A DNA stretch of 47,517 nt from Lewinellaceae bacterium (GCA_016711435.1 JADJSY010000015.1:1-47517); one strand, 5' to 3'. Counted from the stretch's first letter, positions 12,407 through 20,921 are shown. Numbers and translations: made by a program. The notes: generated from the sequence alone by a model not told the origin.

Positions 12407-13285
12407 ATGGCAGATACATCTGTTACACACGCACACGATACGCATGAACACGAAGGCGACGAGCAACTCTGGGAAGGCGGTGGTAAATCGCCGATGCGCG
12501 CGAGCTACGGCAAAGTGATGATGTGGTACTTTCTGGTATCCGATGCGTTCACTTTCGCCGGATTCCTGATCGCTTACGGCGCACTTCGATTCAGTATGCC
12601 TACCTGGCCGGAACCGGATTTTGTCTTTGCATCATTTCCGTTTGTGAAAGCGCACTGGCCCCTGATTTTTGTCACGGTGATGACCTTTATCCTGATCTTC
12701 AGTTCGGTTACGATGGTACGTGCCGTACAGGAAGGTCACAGGGAAAACCAACGCGGCGTGGTATTCTGGATGTTCCTGACGATCCTCGGCGGCGCGAGTT
12801 TCCTCGGTTGCCAGGCTTATGAATGGAATACGCTGATTGTCGGCGAAAATATGACGGTTAGTCAGAACCCGTTCGGAAGGCACGTGGCAGACGGGATTTA
12901 CCTGAATGCCGATGGCTCGGAAGCCAAAAATGAGGACGGAACGCCCAAAACATTCAAAAAAGACGATAGCTACCTGCTGCACAAACATGACGGCAAGTTC
13001 GACATTCCGAAAATCAGGTACACCACGGGCGTGGATGCCGGTAAGACGACGGAAGCATCTTTTGGTCCGCCTGCGTTTGGCGCCCTGTTCTTTTTTATCA
13101 CCGGTTTCCACGGTTTCCACGTATTCTCCGGCGTTGTTTTCCTGACGATTATCATGTTGAATGCAGGAGGCAGTTTATATGCCGCGCGCAGAAACGGCTA
13201 TGAAATGGTCGAAAAAATCGGGCTGTACTGGCACTTTGTAGACTTGGTCTGGGTATTTGTATTCCTGGTTTTCTACCTGTTGTAG
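12407..13285 (+). CDS. ctaE: Cytochrome c oxidase subunit III (second copy)
   Basis: The ATG at 12407 is preferred over an in-frame TTG at 12398, giving 292 residues. The N-terminus is soluble and His-rich (THAHDTHEHEGDEQ), followed by five or more membrane helices. The final helix is IGLYWHFVDLVWVFVFLVFY, a subunit III hallmark. A hydrophilic insertion of about 60 residues (around 155-215, with charged repeats of Asp, Lys and Glu) lies between the middle helices. The family stabilises the proton-pumping subunit I. Confidence 0.94.
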   Translation: MADTSVTHAHDTHEHEGDEQLWEGGGKSPMRASYGKVMMWYFLVSDAFTFAGFLIAYGALRFSMPTWPEPDFVFASFPFVKAHWPLIFVTVMTFILIFSSVTMVRAVQEGHRENQRGVVFWMFLTILGGASFLGCQAYEWNTLIVGENMTVSQNPFGRHVADGIYLNADGSEAKNEDGTPKTFKKDDSYLLHKHDGKFDIPKIRYTTGVDAGKTTEASFGPPAFGALFFFITGFHGFHVFSGVVFLTIIMLNAGGSLYAARRNGYEMVEKIGLYWHFVDLVWVFVFLVFYLL

Positions 13286-13300
13286 TACATCCGGACGTAC

Positions 13301-13326
13301 GACTTCGCACTGACGACTTCGCACTT
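13301..13326. repeat. 26-bp word, copy 2 (after second cox3)
   Basis: This is an exact copy of 12358-12383, so the second cox3 gene is flanked by identical direct repeats about 0.94 kb apart. A further partial word (GGACTTC) follows at about 13327. Confidence 0.8.
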
Positions 13327-13388
13327 CGGACTTCTATTACGCGCGGACTGAAACTCTTTTTCCAACTAATTTACACCGTTTTACAGAA

Positions 13389-13823
13389 ATGGCTGGACAT
13401 CAAACATATGAAGAACAAAAGGCACTGGTATTCAAAGGCCTGCTGCTGCTCGGAGCGATTACCATCGTCGAAGTAGTAATTGCATTGCTGGCTAAAGGCC
13501 ACATGATAGAAGGGGTGAATTTCAAACACGGCTTTGGACATTACCTCTACATGGCCCTGATGGTTGGCTTTTCGCTGTATAAAGCCTATTTTATTGTCTT
13601 TTACTTTATGCACATGGCCTATGAAGTGCGGGGACTGGTTTTAAGCGTTTTGCTGCCGACCACGCTGTTGATCTGGGCCATTATTGCCTTCTTTCAGGAA
13701 GGTGGTTCCTGGGGTGCGCGCCGCGAACTGATCAAGGAAAAAAATGAAGAAGTAGTACAACCAACACCCGCCGGGAAACCGACAGGTTATATTTTGCCCG
13801 GTACCGTATTGTACAAAGGCTAA
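13389..13823 (+). CDS. Cytochrome c oxidase subunit IV (prokaryotic COX4 family)
   Basis: This 144-residue protein has three membrane helices (about residues 14-34, 53-75 and 80-102) and a charged C-terminal tail. The arrangement and the VVIALLAKGHMIEGVNFKHG and FYFMHMAYE segments match bacterial oxidase subunit IV. It closes the structural oxidase genes. The stop codon at 13821-13823 is followed at once by a dispersed repeat. Confidence 0.9.
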   Translation: MAGHQTYEEQKALVFKGLLLLGAITIVEVVIALLAKGHMIEGVNFKHGFGHYLYMALMVGFSLYKAYFIVFYFMHMAYEVRGLVLSVLLPTTLLIWAIIAFFQEGGSWGARRELIKEKNEEVVQPTPAGKPTGYILPGTVLYKG

Positions 13824-13824
13824 G

Positions 13825-13894
13825 TAGTTATTCGTTATTAGTTATTGGTTATTTGTGTTGATAATCAACCATTTACAAATAATTTAGCCAAAAC
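13825..13894 (-). repeat. Dispersed 70-bp repeat (family A), reverse copy
   Basis: Read on the minus strand it runs TTTTGGCTAAATTATTTG, then TAAATGGTTGATTATCAACA, then words of the AATAACCAATAACTAATAAC type. It aligns over its length with copies at 21804-21874, 21904-21975, 26238-26301 and 38084-38146. It begins one base after the cox4 stop codon. Confidence 0.85.
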
Positions 13895-13937
13895 TGATTT
13901 TGCTTGATTACTTAATAAATAAAGGCTTGCCTTTCAG

Positions 13938-14095
13938 GTTGATGAGGGTTGATAAGGGTTGATAAGGTTTATAAGGTTGATAATACAGCCGCTCGGAAAT
14001 GAAGCAATTTTACTTTTTCCGAGCGGCTGTATTATCAACCTTATAAACTTTTATCAACCCTCATCAACCTTTATCAACCTTTATCAACCTTTTTT
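13938..14095. terminator. Large hairpin after the cox genes, likely terminator
   Basis: Arms 13967-13999 and 14016-14048 are perfect 33-bp complements around a 16-base loop. Imperfect pairing continues outward through tandem GGTTGATAA-type words to about 13938 and 14095, and the right side ends in six T. A stem with a trailing T-run could end transcription of the cox operon before the SCO-like gene. Together with the copy at 13825 it fills the 321-base gap 13824-14144, which otherwise holds only a candidate promoter. Confidence 0.75.
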
Positions 14096-14112
14096 CGTCA
14101 ACCTCAAAGCCC

Positions 14113-14120
14113 TATTTTTG
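14113..14120 (+). promoter_or_regulatory. Candidate -7 promoter box for the SCO-like gene
   Basis: TATTTTTG fits TAnnTTTG and lies 24 bases before the ATG at 14145, just downstream of the large hairpin, the same distance as the box before cox2. A clear -33 TTTG is not seen. Confidence 0.45.
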
Positions 14121-14144
14121 TTTAAGTAAACAGATTTCAAAACA

Positions 14145-14795
14145 ATGGATAATACAGAAACAGATCAAAAGCCCAAAACCTCGCGCAGGATAATCATTGC
14201 GTCTATCCTCCTCGTCATTCTTGTTGGTTTTCCCGCGGCTTCCTACATATATATGAACAACGGATATAACTGGCGCAAACAAGCCGTTTCGGAATTGGGC
14301 CAATACGGCAAAATCAGGCCGGCTTTTCTCATTCTACCAAATGGAGAAAAACAAAACCGCTTGGAGAGTAGTGTGGCCGTCATTCATATTTTTGGTAAAA
14401 ATCCCGATCTGACAGATGCCAACCGCAAAATATTGGATGACGGTGAACGGCTTTTCAAACAGTTCGGAATATTGGGAGATATGCAAATAAGAGCCGACTT
14501 CCGAATCGCTATGATTATGGAAGGCGGCACTGCCGAGTTTACTTCATACCGCCAGAAGTTGCCCAATTCCGATTTCGCCACTTTTGTATGGACAGCCGGT
14601 CTGGATGTCTGGAAGGTGATCGTCGATCACGGATACGAGCAATTTTGTAAAAAAGAAGGTATTGAACCGTTCCCTGAATACTACGCGCTCACAGATACTT
14701 CCGGCCAGATACGCCGCTATTACAATGCACTCGATGAAAAACAGGTTGGCAGAATGGTCGAACATATTGCCATGCTGTTGCCGAGTACTAAGTAA
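14145..14795 (+). CDS. SCO1/SenC-like thioredoxin-fold protein lacking copper cysteines
   Basis: This 216-residue protein is anchored by an N-terminal membrane helix (about residues 17-37). The rest resembles the SCO/SenC thioredoxin fold by position in the cluster and overall pattern. SCO proteins carry F-x-x-C-P-D-x-C-P for copper, but here the corresponding stretch reads FGKNPDLTD, with Asn86 and Thr90 in place of the two cysteines. The downstream copper histidine is not evident either. It may be a structural or regulatory relative rather than a copper chaperone. The SCO assignment rests on faint similarity and on context beside cox and DUF420. Confidence 0.7.
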   Translation: MDNTETDQKPKTSRRIIIASILLVILVGFPAASYIYMNNGYNWRKQAVSELGQYGKIRPAFLILPNGEKQNRLESSVAVIHIFGKNPDLTDANRKILDDGERLFKQFGILGDMQIRADFRIAMIMEGGTAEFTSYRQKLPNSDFATFVWTAGLDVWKVIVDHGYEQFCKKEGIEPFPEYYALTDTSGQIRRYYNALDEKQVGRMVEHIAMLLPSTK

Positions 14796-14876
14796 AAAAA
14801 CAAAAGTCAAAAAGCAAAAGGTAATGTAAAGATCGCGTTTTTTGCTCTTTGCCTCTTGCCTTTTGATTCATTTATT
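14796..14876. repeat. AAAAGCAAAAGG-type words (family B) forming an imperfect hairpin
   Basis: The left side (AGTCAAAAAGCAAAAGG) and the right side (TTTGCCTCTTGCCTTTTGAT) are imperfect complements. The left side belongs to the dispersed family best seen at 16234-16299. The element begins right after the SCO-like stop codon. Confidence 0.6.
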
Positions 14877-14885
14877 CCATTTCAG

Positions 14886-15422
14886 ATGTCTACTGTACAA
14901 CCGGATATACAATTAGAAAAAAAAATGAACCTGCTGGCTTATGTGGTATCCGTCGTGGTACTCTTGCTGGTAGGTCTTATGCGACGGGTTAAATTTGACC
15001 TGGGCATTGATTTTCATTTTTTACCGCCCTTGCATGCTTCGCTCAATGCGCTCACGGCGGTGATTTTATTGGTGGCTTTGTATTTTATCAAAAACAAACA
15101 GATAGAAAACCACCGCAAAGCCATTTATGCCGCGATGGTTTGTTCCGCCCTGTTCCTGGTATCGTATGTATTGTACTATTTTACTACGCCGGAAACCAAA
15201 TTCGGTGGAGAAGGCGCCATCAGAACCGTGTATTTCATTTTACTGATTACGCATGTGGTGCTGGCTGCGGCCATTCTGCCTTTTATCCTGTTGACTTTCA
15301 ATCGAGCGTACACCGCTCAATTTGAAAGGCATAAAAAAATGGCCCGCTGGGTATTCCCGCTTTGGCTGTATGTGGCGATTACCGGCCCGGTTTGTTACCT
15401 GATGTTGAAGCCGTATTATTAA
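14886..15422 (+). CDS. DUF420 membrane protein (oxidase-associated, CtaM-like)
   Basis: The ATG at 14886 is chosen because the ten residues before it are translated repeat DNA. That leaves 178 residues with five membrane helices and conserved histidines in PPLHASLNAL, ENHRKAI, LITHVVLAA and FERHKKMARW. This pattern matches DUF420, a family found beside haem-copper oxidases and implicated in their maturation. It acts in the inner membrane and probably helps haem or copper insertion into the oxidase encoded upstream. Confidence 0.88.
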   Translation: MSTVQPDIQLEKKMNLLAYVVSVVVLLLVGLMRRVKFDLGIDFHFLPPLHASLNALTAVILLVALYFIKNKQIENHRKAIYAAMVCSALFLVSYVLYYFTTPETKFGGEGAIRTVYFILLITHVVLAAAILPFILLTFNRAYTAQFERHKKMARWVFPLWLYVAITGPVCYLMLKPYY

Positions 15423-15427
15423 TTTTG
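15420..15427 (+). promoter_or_regulatory. Candidate -7 box overlapping the DUF420 stop codon
   Basis: TAATTTTG fits TAnnTTTG and lies 59 bases before the next start. The same TAATTTTGCAC string recurs at 16304. Between them, words of ACTCACCACTCAC type fill 15455-15482. Confidence 0.35.
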
Positions 15428-15486
15428 CACGATTCAAGAGATTTTGAGGGATTCACCACTACTCACCACTCACAACTCACGATAAC

Positions 15487-15768
15487 ATGACACGTAAAAT
15501 ATTGAAATACATAGCATTTGCCCTGGTCATTCTTTTGGTTTTGGCTGCCGAACCCCTTGCGGCGCAGTGCGCCATGTGTAAAGCGTCTGCGGAAACGAAT
15601 TTGAAAGCAGGCGGCGGCGATCCGCAGGGCCTCAATGCAGGGATTCTATATATGCTGATGCTGCCCTATCTCCTGGTTGGAAGCATCGGATACTGGTGGT
15701 GGCGCAACCGGAAAAGCGAGACGGTGCAAGTGACCGAACTAACGGATGCCGATTTTAAGCAACCATAA
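15487..15768 (+). CDS. Small membrane protein with a CxxC motif, oxidase cluster
   Basis: This 93-residue protein has a signal-like first helix ending in LAAQ, then CAMC (Cys28 and Cys31) in the mature part, a second helix (about 55-72) and a charged tail. Proteins of this shape sit next to DUF420 and SCO genes in Bacteroidota, but I do not recognise a named family. The CxxC at the start of the mature protein faces the periplasm and could bind metal or undergo thiol exchange, possibly in oxidase assembly (inference). Confidence 0.8.
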   Translation: MTRKILKYIAFALVILLVLAAEPLAAQCAMCKASAETNLKAGGGDPQGLNAGILYMLMLPYLLVGSIGYWWWRNRKSETVQVTELTDADFKQP

Positions 15769-15773
15769 GAAAG

Positions 15774-15832
15774 GAAAAGGCAAAATTGTAAGAGGCAAAA
15801 GGCAATGATTGGCGATGCGTTACAGAAGATTT
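15774..15832. repeat. Family B dispersed repeat, copy
   Basis: It contains GGCAAAATTG, AAAAGGCAATGATTGG and GCGTTACAGAAGATTTG in order, and aligns with 16234-16299. It lies directly after the stop codon of the preceding gene. Because of it, an upstream in-frame ATG at 15805 of the next gene would encode repeat DNA and is not used. Confidence 0.75.
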
Positions 15833-15873
15833 GTTATGACCTTTTTTGCCTTTTTACCAAATCAATACCTTTT

Positions 15874-16233
15874 ATGGGAAAATATTTATTTGCCGCACTC
15901 CTGTTCGTGGGAGTATGTGTGTGGCCTCCTGTCTCCATGTATGCCGCTGCTCCGGTATCCAGCCATGCGGTATCGACGCTGATTGATGAGAAAACGACCG
16001 GGAATACAAGCCGGAAAATTCGGAAAATCAAGCGCCTGCAAATAAAGTTTTTCAAAAAACTGGAACGCTACAGCTACCGCGCCTCTGCGGAATACTGGCT
16101 GTGGATGGGATTATTTGCCCTGGGCTTAGCACTCGCTTTAACCATTATCAGCGCCACTTTAGCGGGTATTGTGGCGGCGGCCGGCCTGGCCTGCCTTTTT
16201 ATTTGGGGCTTTTTCAAATTGGGCGCATTGTAA
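15874..16233 (+). CDS. Hypothetical membrane protein
   Basis: The ATG at 15874 gives 119 residues. The protein has a signal-like N-terminal helix ending near residue 25 (MYAAAPVSS), a basic middle part (RKIRKIKRLQIKFFKKLER) and two membrane helices near the C-terminus. Similar short proteins with a basic segment before paired helices are common in Bacteroidota, but no function is known to me. Family B repeats lie on both sides, so it may be transcribed on its own. Confidence 0.7.
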   Translation: MGKYLFAALLFVGVCVWPPVSMYAAAPVSSHAVSTLIDEKTTGNTSRKIRKIKRLQIKFFKKLERYSYRASAEYWLWMGLFALGLALALTIISATLAGIVAAAGLACLFIWGFFKLGAL

Positions 16234-16299
16234 GTAAAAGGGCAAAATTGCAAATTGCAAAAGGCAATGTAAATCAATGTGTTACAGAAGATTTAGGAT
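16234..16299. repeat. Family B dispersed repeat, best copy
   Basis: It begins at the base after the stop codon and runs GTAAAAGGGCAAAATTGC, AAATTGCAAAAGGCAATG, TAAATCAATGTGTTACAGAA. Relatives lie at 11655-11710, 14796, 15774, 30002 and, inverted, 34040-34080. Confidence 0.75.
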
Positions 16300-16303
16300 T
16301 AAC

Positions 16304-16311
16304 TAATTTTG
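16304..16311 (+). promoter_or_regulatory. Candidate -7 box for the symporter gene
   Basis: TAATTTTG fits TAnnTTTG, 69 bases upstream of the symporter ATG, right after a family B repeat. The -33 element is not clear. Confidence 0.35.
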
Positions 16312-16380
16312 CACGCCTACTTAAGCCGTTGCGCTTCAATTAAACTTGTACATTAGCCGCCTAAAATCCTCTTTCTTCGT

Positions 16381-17832
16381 ATGAAATCAGCCAAATCACT
16401 TTGGTTTGCCATTTTTAGTGTTGCCGCAGTGGCCGGCCTGCACCTCTTGCCCTGGGCTGGAATACCTATTGAATCCAATGTATTGATGGGCGCACGGTGG
16501 TGGGCAATCGGCGCACTCTGTATCTATGGTTATCGCAACAATTCCCTGACAACCTGGATATTACTGAGCATGGTGATCGGGATGGCTGTCGGGTATGATT
16601 TTCCGAAAATAGGCTCCAATATGGAGATTTTGAGCAAAATCTTCATTCAACTCATCAAAACGGTCATTGCACCGCTGCTTTTTGGCACCCTGGTGGTGGG
16701 TATTGCCGGGCAAAGCAACTCCAAACAAGTGGGCCGGATGAGTGTAAAAGCCTTCACTTACTTCATTGCCGCCACGACGATTGCTTTGGTGATCGGGCTG
16801 ATTGCAATCAATTTTACCAAAGCAGGGGAGGGGATCGTATCCAAAACGATCATTACAGAACCGGTCAACATGATGGCCAGCGACCTGAATGTGGTGGTAG
16901 ACTCCGTAAAAGGCACGGCCAAGCTGTTTTACCACGGAAAAGAACTGTCTTCTCCGCCGCCGCCCGTGAAGCAAAACTGGAAAAGCGTAATTCTGCATAT
17001 TTTTCCCGAAAACATAGCCAAAATGGTCTACGAGGGAGCGGTTTTGCAGGTCGTACTGTTCAGTCTCCTGTTCGGTTTTGGACTTAGGCAAATACCCGAA
17101 CACCACCGGCGTATTATGCTCGACTGGACGGAAGCGCTCACCGAGGTCATGTTCAAGTTCACGGGCATTATCATGTATTTCGCACCCATCGCGGTAGGAG
17201 GCGCTATGGCTTACACCATCGGCACTATGGGCTTCGAGGTCGTCTGGAACCTGCTCAAACTGCTGGGTACTTTGTATGCAGCGCTTTTTGTTTTTATACT
17301 GCTGGTTTTTATCCCGGTGCTGCTCTTATTCCGCATCCCCATCAAAAAGTTTTTTGCCGCCATTTACGAACCGGCCTCTTTAGCCTTTGCCACCGCCAGT
17401 TCGGAGGCGGCCCTGCCCAAGGCGCTGACGGCCATGGAAAAATTCGGGGTGCCGCGTAAAATCGTTTCGTTCGTATTGCCGACCGGGTACAGTTTTAACC
17501 TCGACGGCTCCACTTTGTACCTGTCGCTGGCTTCCGTCTTTTGCGCACAGGCCGCCGGTATCCACCTGAACTGGCAAACGCAATTGGCCATGATGGGCAC
17601 CCTGCTGCTCACTTCTAAAGGTGTGGCCGGGGTACCGAGGGCTTCGCTGGTGATCCTGGCAGCCACGGTCAATCAGTTCAATATCCCGGAATGGCCGATC
17701 GCGATCATCCTCGGTGTCGATGCACTGATGGACATGGGCCGCACCAGCGTCAACCTGATGGGCAATTGCCTGGCTTCTGCAGTTGTGGCGCGCTGGGAAG
17801 GGGAATTTGATGACGAAATGGCGAATCAATAA
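16381..17832 (+). CDS. Dicarboxylate/amino acid:cation (Na+ or H+) symporter, DAACS family
   Basis: This 483-residue inner-membrane transporter is of the GltP/DctA type. The re-entrant serine-rich loop TASSEAALPKAL (about residues 338-349) and the NLDGSTLY motif (about 374-381), with later MGRTSVNLMGN, are the substrate- and cation-binding signatures. An insertion of about 50 residues between helices (around 165-215, with SPPPPVKQNW) is longer than usual. It imports C4-dicarboxylates, glutamate or aspartate with cations. The exact substrate cannot be told from sequence. It is convergent with the sensor gene, with two bases between the stop codons. Confidence 0.93.
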   Translation: MKSAKSLWFAIFSVAAVAGLHLLPWAGIPIESNVLMGARWWAIGALCIYGYRNNSLTTWILLSMVIGMAVGYDFPKIGSNMEILSKIFIQLIKTVIAPLLFGTLVVGIAGQSNSKQVGRMSVKAFTYFIAATTIALVIGLIAINFTKAGEGIVSKTIITEPVNMMASDLNVVVDSVKGTAKLFYHGKELSSPPPPVKQNWKSVILHIFPENIAKMVYEGAVLQVVLFSLLFGFGLRQIPEHHRRIMLDWTEALTEVMFKFTGIIMYFAPIAVGGAMAYTIGTMGFEVVWNLLKLLGTLYAALFVFILLVFIPVLLLFRIPIKKFFAAIYEPASLAFATASSEAALPKALTAMEKFGVPRKIVSFVLPTGYSFNLDGSTLYLSLASVFCAQAAGIHLNWQTQLAMMGTLLLTSKGVAGVPRASLVILAATVNQFNIPEWPIAIILGVDALMDMGRTSVNLMGNCLASAVVARWEGEFDDEMANQ

Positions 17833-17834
17833 AA

Positions 17835-20800
17835 TCAAATCAGCGGCACCCGCACCACAAACGAATCTTCAATTTCGCCCGCCCAAACCGGCTTGTCGGT
17901 AATGAGCGCATAGCGGTTAATGATATTCCCGAGACCAGTTCCCGTAGAGACCTCGGGCACAGACCTGCGTTGCAGCCTGTTTTGCACGATGAGGTAATCA
18001 TTTTCTATAAAAACACGCACGACGAGCGGCTCCTGCGTCGACATCCGGTTGTGTTTCACGGCATTTTCCACCAATAACTGGAGGGTCAGCGGCGCAATTT
18101 GGCAGGTATCCAGGACAGATTCTTCCAGGTCAAGTTGGAGTTGGAATTTGTTTTCAAACCGGATTTTCAACAAAAAAGCATAGGAATGAATGAAGTCCAG
18201 TTCGGTGCGCAAGGTCACGATCCGCTGGTCTTTTTGTTCCAGGATATAGCGATACGAGCGGGCCAGTTGTTCGATGAATTGTTCCGACAAATCGGCGTTG
18301 ACGTGCACCAGTGAGGAAAGGATACTCAGGCTATTGAACAAAAAGTGCGGATTCACCTGGCTTTTCAACAGGTCGATTTCATTGAGCAACTGCTGTTTTT
18401 CCAATTCTTTAGCCCGCGCTTTGACTGCTTCCAGGCGCAGGCGTTCGCGGTGCCGGTATCGGTAAATGCCGTATAGGCTGCACAAAATCAGGAGCGCGGC
18501 AAGGCTGCGAAACCACCACGTTTGCCACCAGGCAGGCAGCACTTCGATGCTGACGCCCTGCGCCTGCTCGTTCCAGGCGCCATCGTTGTTGGCTGCCCGC
18601 ACAAACAGTTTGTATGTGCCGGGCGGCACAAAATTGGCCTGAAAGTATCGCTCCCGGTTGGGTGGCGACCAATCGTTGGAAAAACCTTCGAGCCGCCAGG
18701 AGTACAGATTGTCTTCCGGCAGGGTAAAATTCAGCGCCGCAAACTCCATGCTGAACGAATTATCCTCGTGTCTGAAACGCATGTTCCAGGCGGAATCCAT
18801 GGGGGCAAAAATTTCTTTGTCGCGATATCGGCAGGCAATATTGACCACCGGCGGCGGCAGGTTGTTGGCACGCAGGCTGTCCGGGTGCCAGCGCAAAAAA
18901 GCGCCCCGTAGCCCGGCGAAGACTTCGCCTGTTTCTGCATTTTGCGAAAACCGGGTGAGGCGATAGGGCGTTCGGCCGATGCCGTAGCGATCGTCAAATA
19001 TCTTGAACGTGCGCTGTCGGGGTGAAATGCGTAAAATCCGGTCGCTCAGGCCCCACCATAAATCGCCGTTTTTATCCCGCAATCCACCCCGTGTGTTGTT
19101 GGCACTCAGGCCGTTTTCACGGGAAAATGCGAGTTCAAATTTTTTGGTTGCCGGGTTGTAACAGAGCAGTCCCTTGTCGCCGCCAATCCAGACATTGCCG
19201 TCGTTGTCCGGCTGGCAATAACCGGAATTATTCAGCCCCGGAGCGTCTTTTTCGGTGAAATGTCGGAATTGCATCGTTGTTAGATCGCATTCCACAAAGC
19301 CGTTTAAATCGGTTCCGAACCAGGCATAACGGCCATTTTTATCCATCCAGATATCTATAATACGTTTGGCCGGTTGTCCCTGCTCGGGACCGATGATGGA
19401 GTAGGCTTCCGTTGCAGGATCGAAAATAAAAATCTTGTCGGTCGAGGTAGCAATCCAGATATTTCCTTTGGCATCTTCAGCAGCGTGTTTGTTCAGCGCT
19501 TTTTGTCCGGGCGGTACCGGAAAGGGTGGGGCGGGCGTCATCCGAAACGTGAGCGGGTCGAAGCGCAGTAAACGTTCGGCACAGAGCAGCCACACGGTAC
19601 CGTCGCGGGCGCGCCATAAATCATTGGGCGCCGTGTAGGGGTGGGTCGGGATACTTTTTACAAAAACGGCGCCTCCGGGTTGGTCGCGCAACACAAAAAC
19701 CATGTTCAACCTGCGCGAGATGGCAAACAGGTAGGGGCTGCCGGGAAATTGTTGTACGTCTGCGATGTCGTTATCAATCAGTCCGGCAGTTTGGGTGTGT
19801 ACCGGCACTTTTTGAAAGCCCTGTAGAAACGGGTCGAGTTTGAACAAGCCGTTTTCGGTGCCGAACCAGGTTATGCCCGACCGGTCGCGGAAAATAATTT
19901 TTACCTCTGCGTCGAACTCCGGGTCGTTGGGCAGGGAAATGGTGGTAACCGTCGATTCGCCCAGACGATGCCGCTCTACCGTATTGGTACAACCTATCAG
20001 GATGGACTCACTGCCTTCCGGCAGCGTTTCTCCCGTAAACGTCGGGTTTGTAACCGAAAAATAAGTCCAGGTACCATTTTTGAGGTTCAGCCGACCGATG
20101 GCTTTTTTTTCAAAAACCACCCAGACCCAATCCTGCGAAACCACCCGTATATCTGTGGGCGCCGGCAAATCCGCGCGACCGGGATCAAACCAGCGCAATT
20201 CCATGGTTTCCGTATTCAACTGGCAGATGCTGCCCTGGCGACCCAGCCATATCTGGTTACCGAGGCCTTTATCGAGTACGGAAAAATTGGCTTCTGCGCC
20301 GTCCGGCAACCGCCATTTATCCATTTTCCCTGAAATGGGATCGAGGATAAAAATGTCGTTGATGTGGTTGCGCAGCCAGATGCGGCCTTTGGCATCGTCA
20401 CAACCATCCATAATATAGGTGCGCACGCGCTCCGAAGTCTGTTCCGGCCAGGTGAAATAGCGGCGAAAGGTGCTTTCTTTTGCGTTAAAACGGTTCAGGC
20501 CGTTGCCTGTGCAAACCCAGAGTTGTTCGTTCCGGTCTTTAAAAAGATACGTGGCTACGTCGTTGGAAAGGCTGGTGGAGTCGCCCGCTTTTGAAAAAAA
20601 TGGCCGAAAATTGTAGCCGTCATACCGGTACAAACCCTGCCCGGTACCGACCCAGAGAAATCCGGCTTTATCCTGCTCCAGGGTCAGGATATGGTTGTCC
20701 TGCATGCCTCCTTTTTTCGATACAGCCTCTACGAAGTGGCCGGATGGCCCCTGGCCCCAGATCAGGGCAGGGCAAATGAATAGCAGGGCAAGACAAATAA

Positions 20801-20858
20801 AGGCTTGAACCGGGATGGTCAGTAGCCGTTTTTCATTGGTAACATCGCAATAAATCAT
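17835..20858 (-). CDS. Reg_prop/Y_Y_Y sensor with LytS-type histidine kinase
   Basis: This 1007-residue protein starts with a signal-like helix. A periplasmic part built of repeated beta-propeller blades follows (for example GFLWVGTGQGLYRYDG, ITWFGTENGLFKLD, GDLWWGLSD), then a Y_Y_Y domain (about 690-760, YSWRLEGFSNDW), one membrane helix (about 765-785), a coiled-coil linker and a LytS-type kinase core with His838 in NPHFLFNS and the GTGLGNIINRY ATP-lid region. The architecture is the Bacteroidota propeller sensor, but it has no receiver or AraC-type output of its own. The partner regulator is not adjacent. The ligand is unknown. Confidence 0.92.
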   Translation of the reverse strand: MIYCDVTNEKRLLTIPVQAFICLALLFICPALIWGQGPSGHFVEAVSKKGGMQDNHILTLEQDKAGFLWVGTGQGLYRYDGYNFRPFFSKAGDSTSLSNDVATYLFKDRNEQLWVCTGNGLNRFNAKESTFRRYFTWPEQTSERVRTYIMDGCDDAKGRIWLRNHINDIFILDPISGKMDKWRLPDGAEANFSVLDKGLGNQIWLGRQGSICQLNTETMELRWFDPGRADLPAPTDIRVVSQDWVWVVFEKKAIGRLNLKNGTWTYFSVTNPTFTGETLPEGSESILIGCTNTVERHRLGESTVTTISLPNDPEFDAEVKIIFRDRSGITWFGTENGLFKLDPFLQGFQKVPVHTQTAGLIDNDIADVQQFPGSPYLFAISRRLNMVFVLRDQPGGAVFVKSIPTHPYTAPNDLWRARDGTVWLLCAERLLRFDPLTFRMTPAPPFPVPPGQKALNKHAAEDAKGNIWIATSTDKIFIFDPATEAYSIIGPEQGQPAKRIIDIWMDKNGRYAWFGTDLNGFVECDLTTMQFRHFTEKDAPGLNNSGYCQPDNDGNVWIGGDKGLLCYNPATKKFELAFSRENGLSANNTRGGLRDKNGDLWWGLSDRILRISPRQRTFKIFDDRYGIGRTPYRLTRFSQNAETGEVFAGLRGAFLRWHPDSLRANNLPPPVVNIACRYRDKEIFAPMDSAWNMRFRHEDNSFSMEFAALNFTLPEDNLYSWRLEGFSNDWSPPNRERYFQANFVPPGTYKLFVRAANNDGAWNEQAQGVSIEVLPAWWQTWWFRSLAALLILCSLYGIYRYRHRERLRLEAVKARAKELEKQQLLNEIDLLKSQVNPHFLFNSLSILSSLVHVNADLSEQFIEQLARSYRYILEQKDQRIVTLRTELDFIHSYAFLLKIRFENKFQLQLDLEESVLDTCQIAPLTLQLLVENAVKHNRMSTQEPLVVRVFIENDYLIVQNRLQRRSVPEVSTGTGLGNIINRYALITDKPVWAGEIEDSFVVRVPLI

Positions 20859-20921
20859 ACAGCAGGAGGGCTATTGAATCGTCCATTCGACTGAAATGGT
20901 ATACTCAACGCCAAAAATACA

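Noticed and set aside
13938..14095. CRISPR-like array (repeats of GTTGATAA words)
   Set aside because: Units are 7-9 bases with no spacers of constant length, and the arms are inverted, not a direct array. No cas gene is present.
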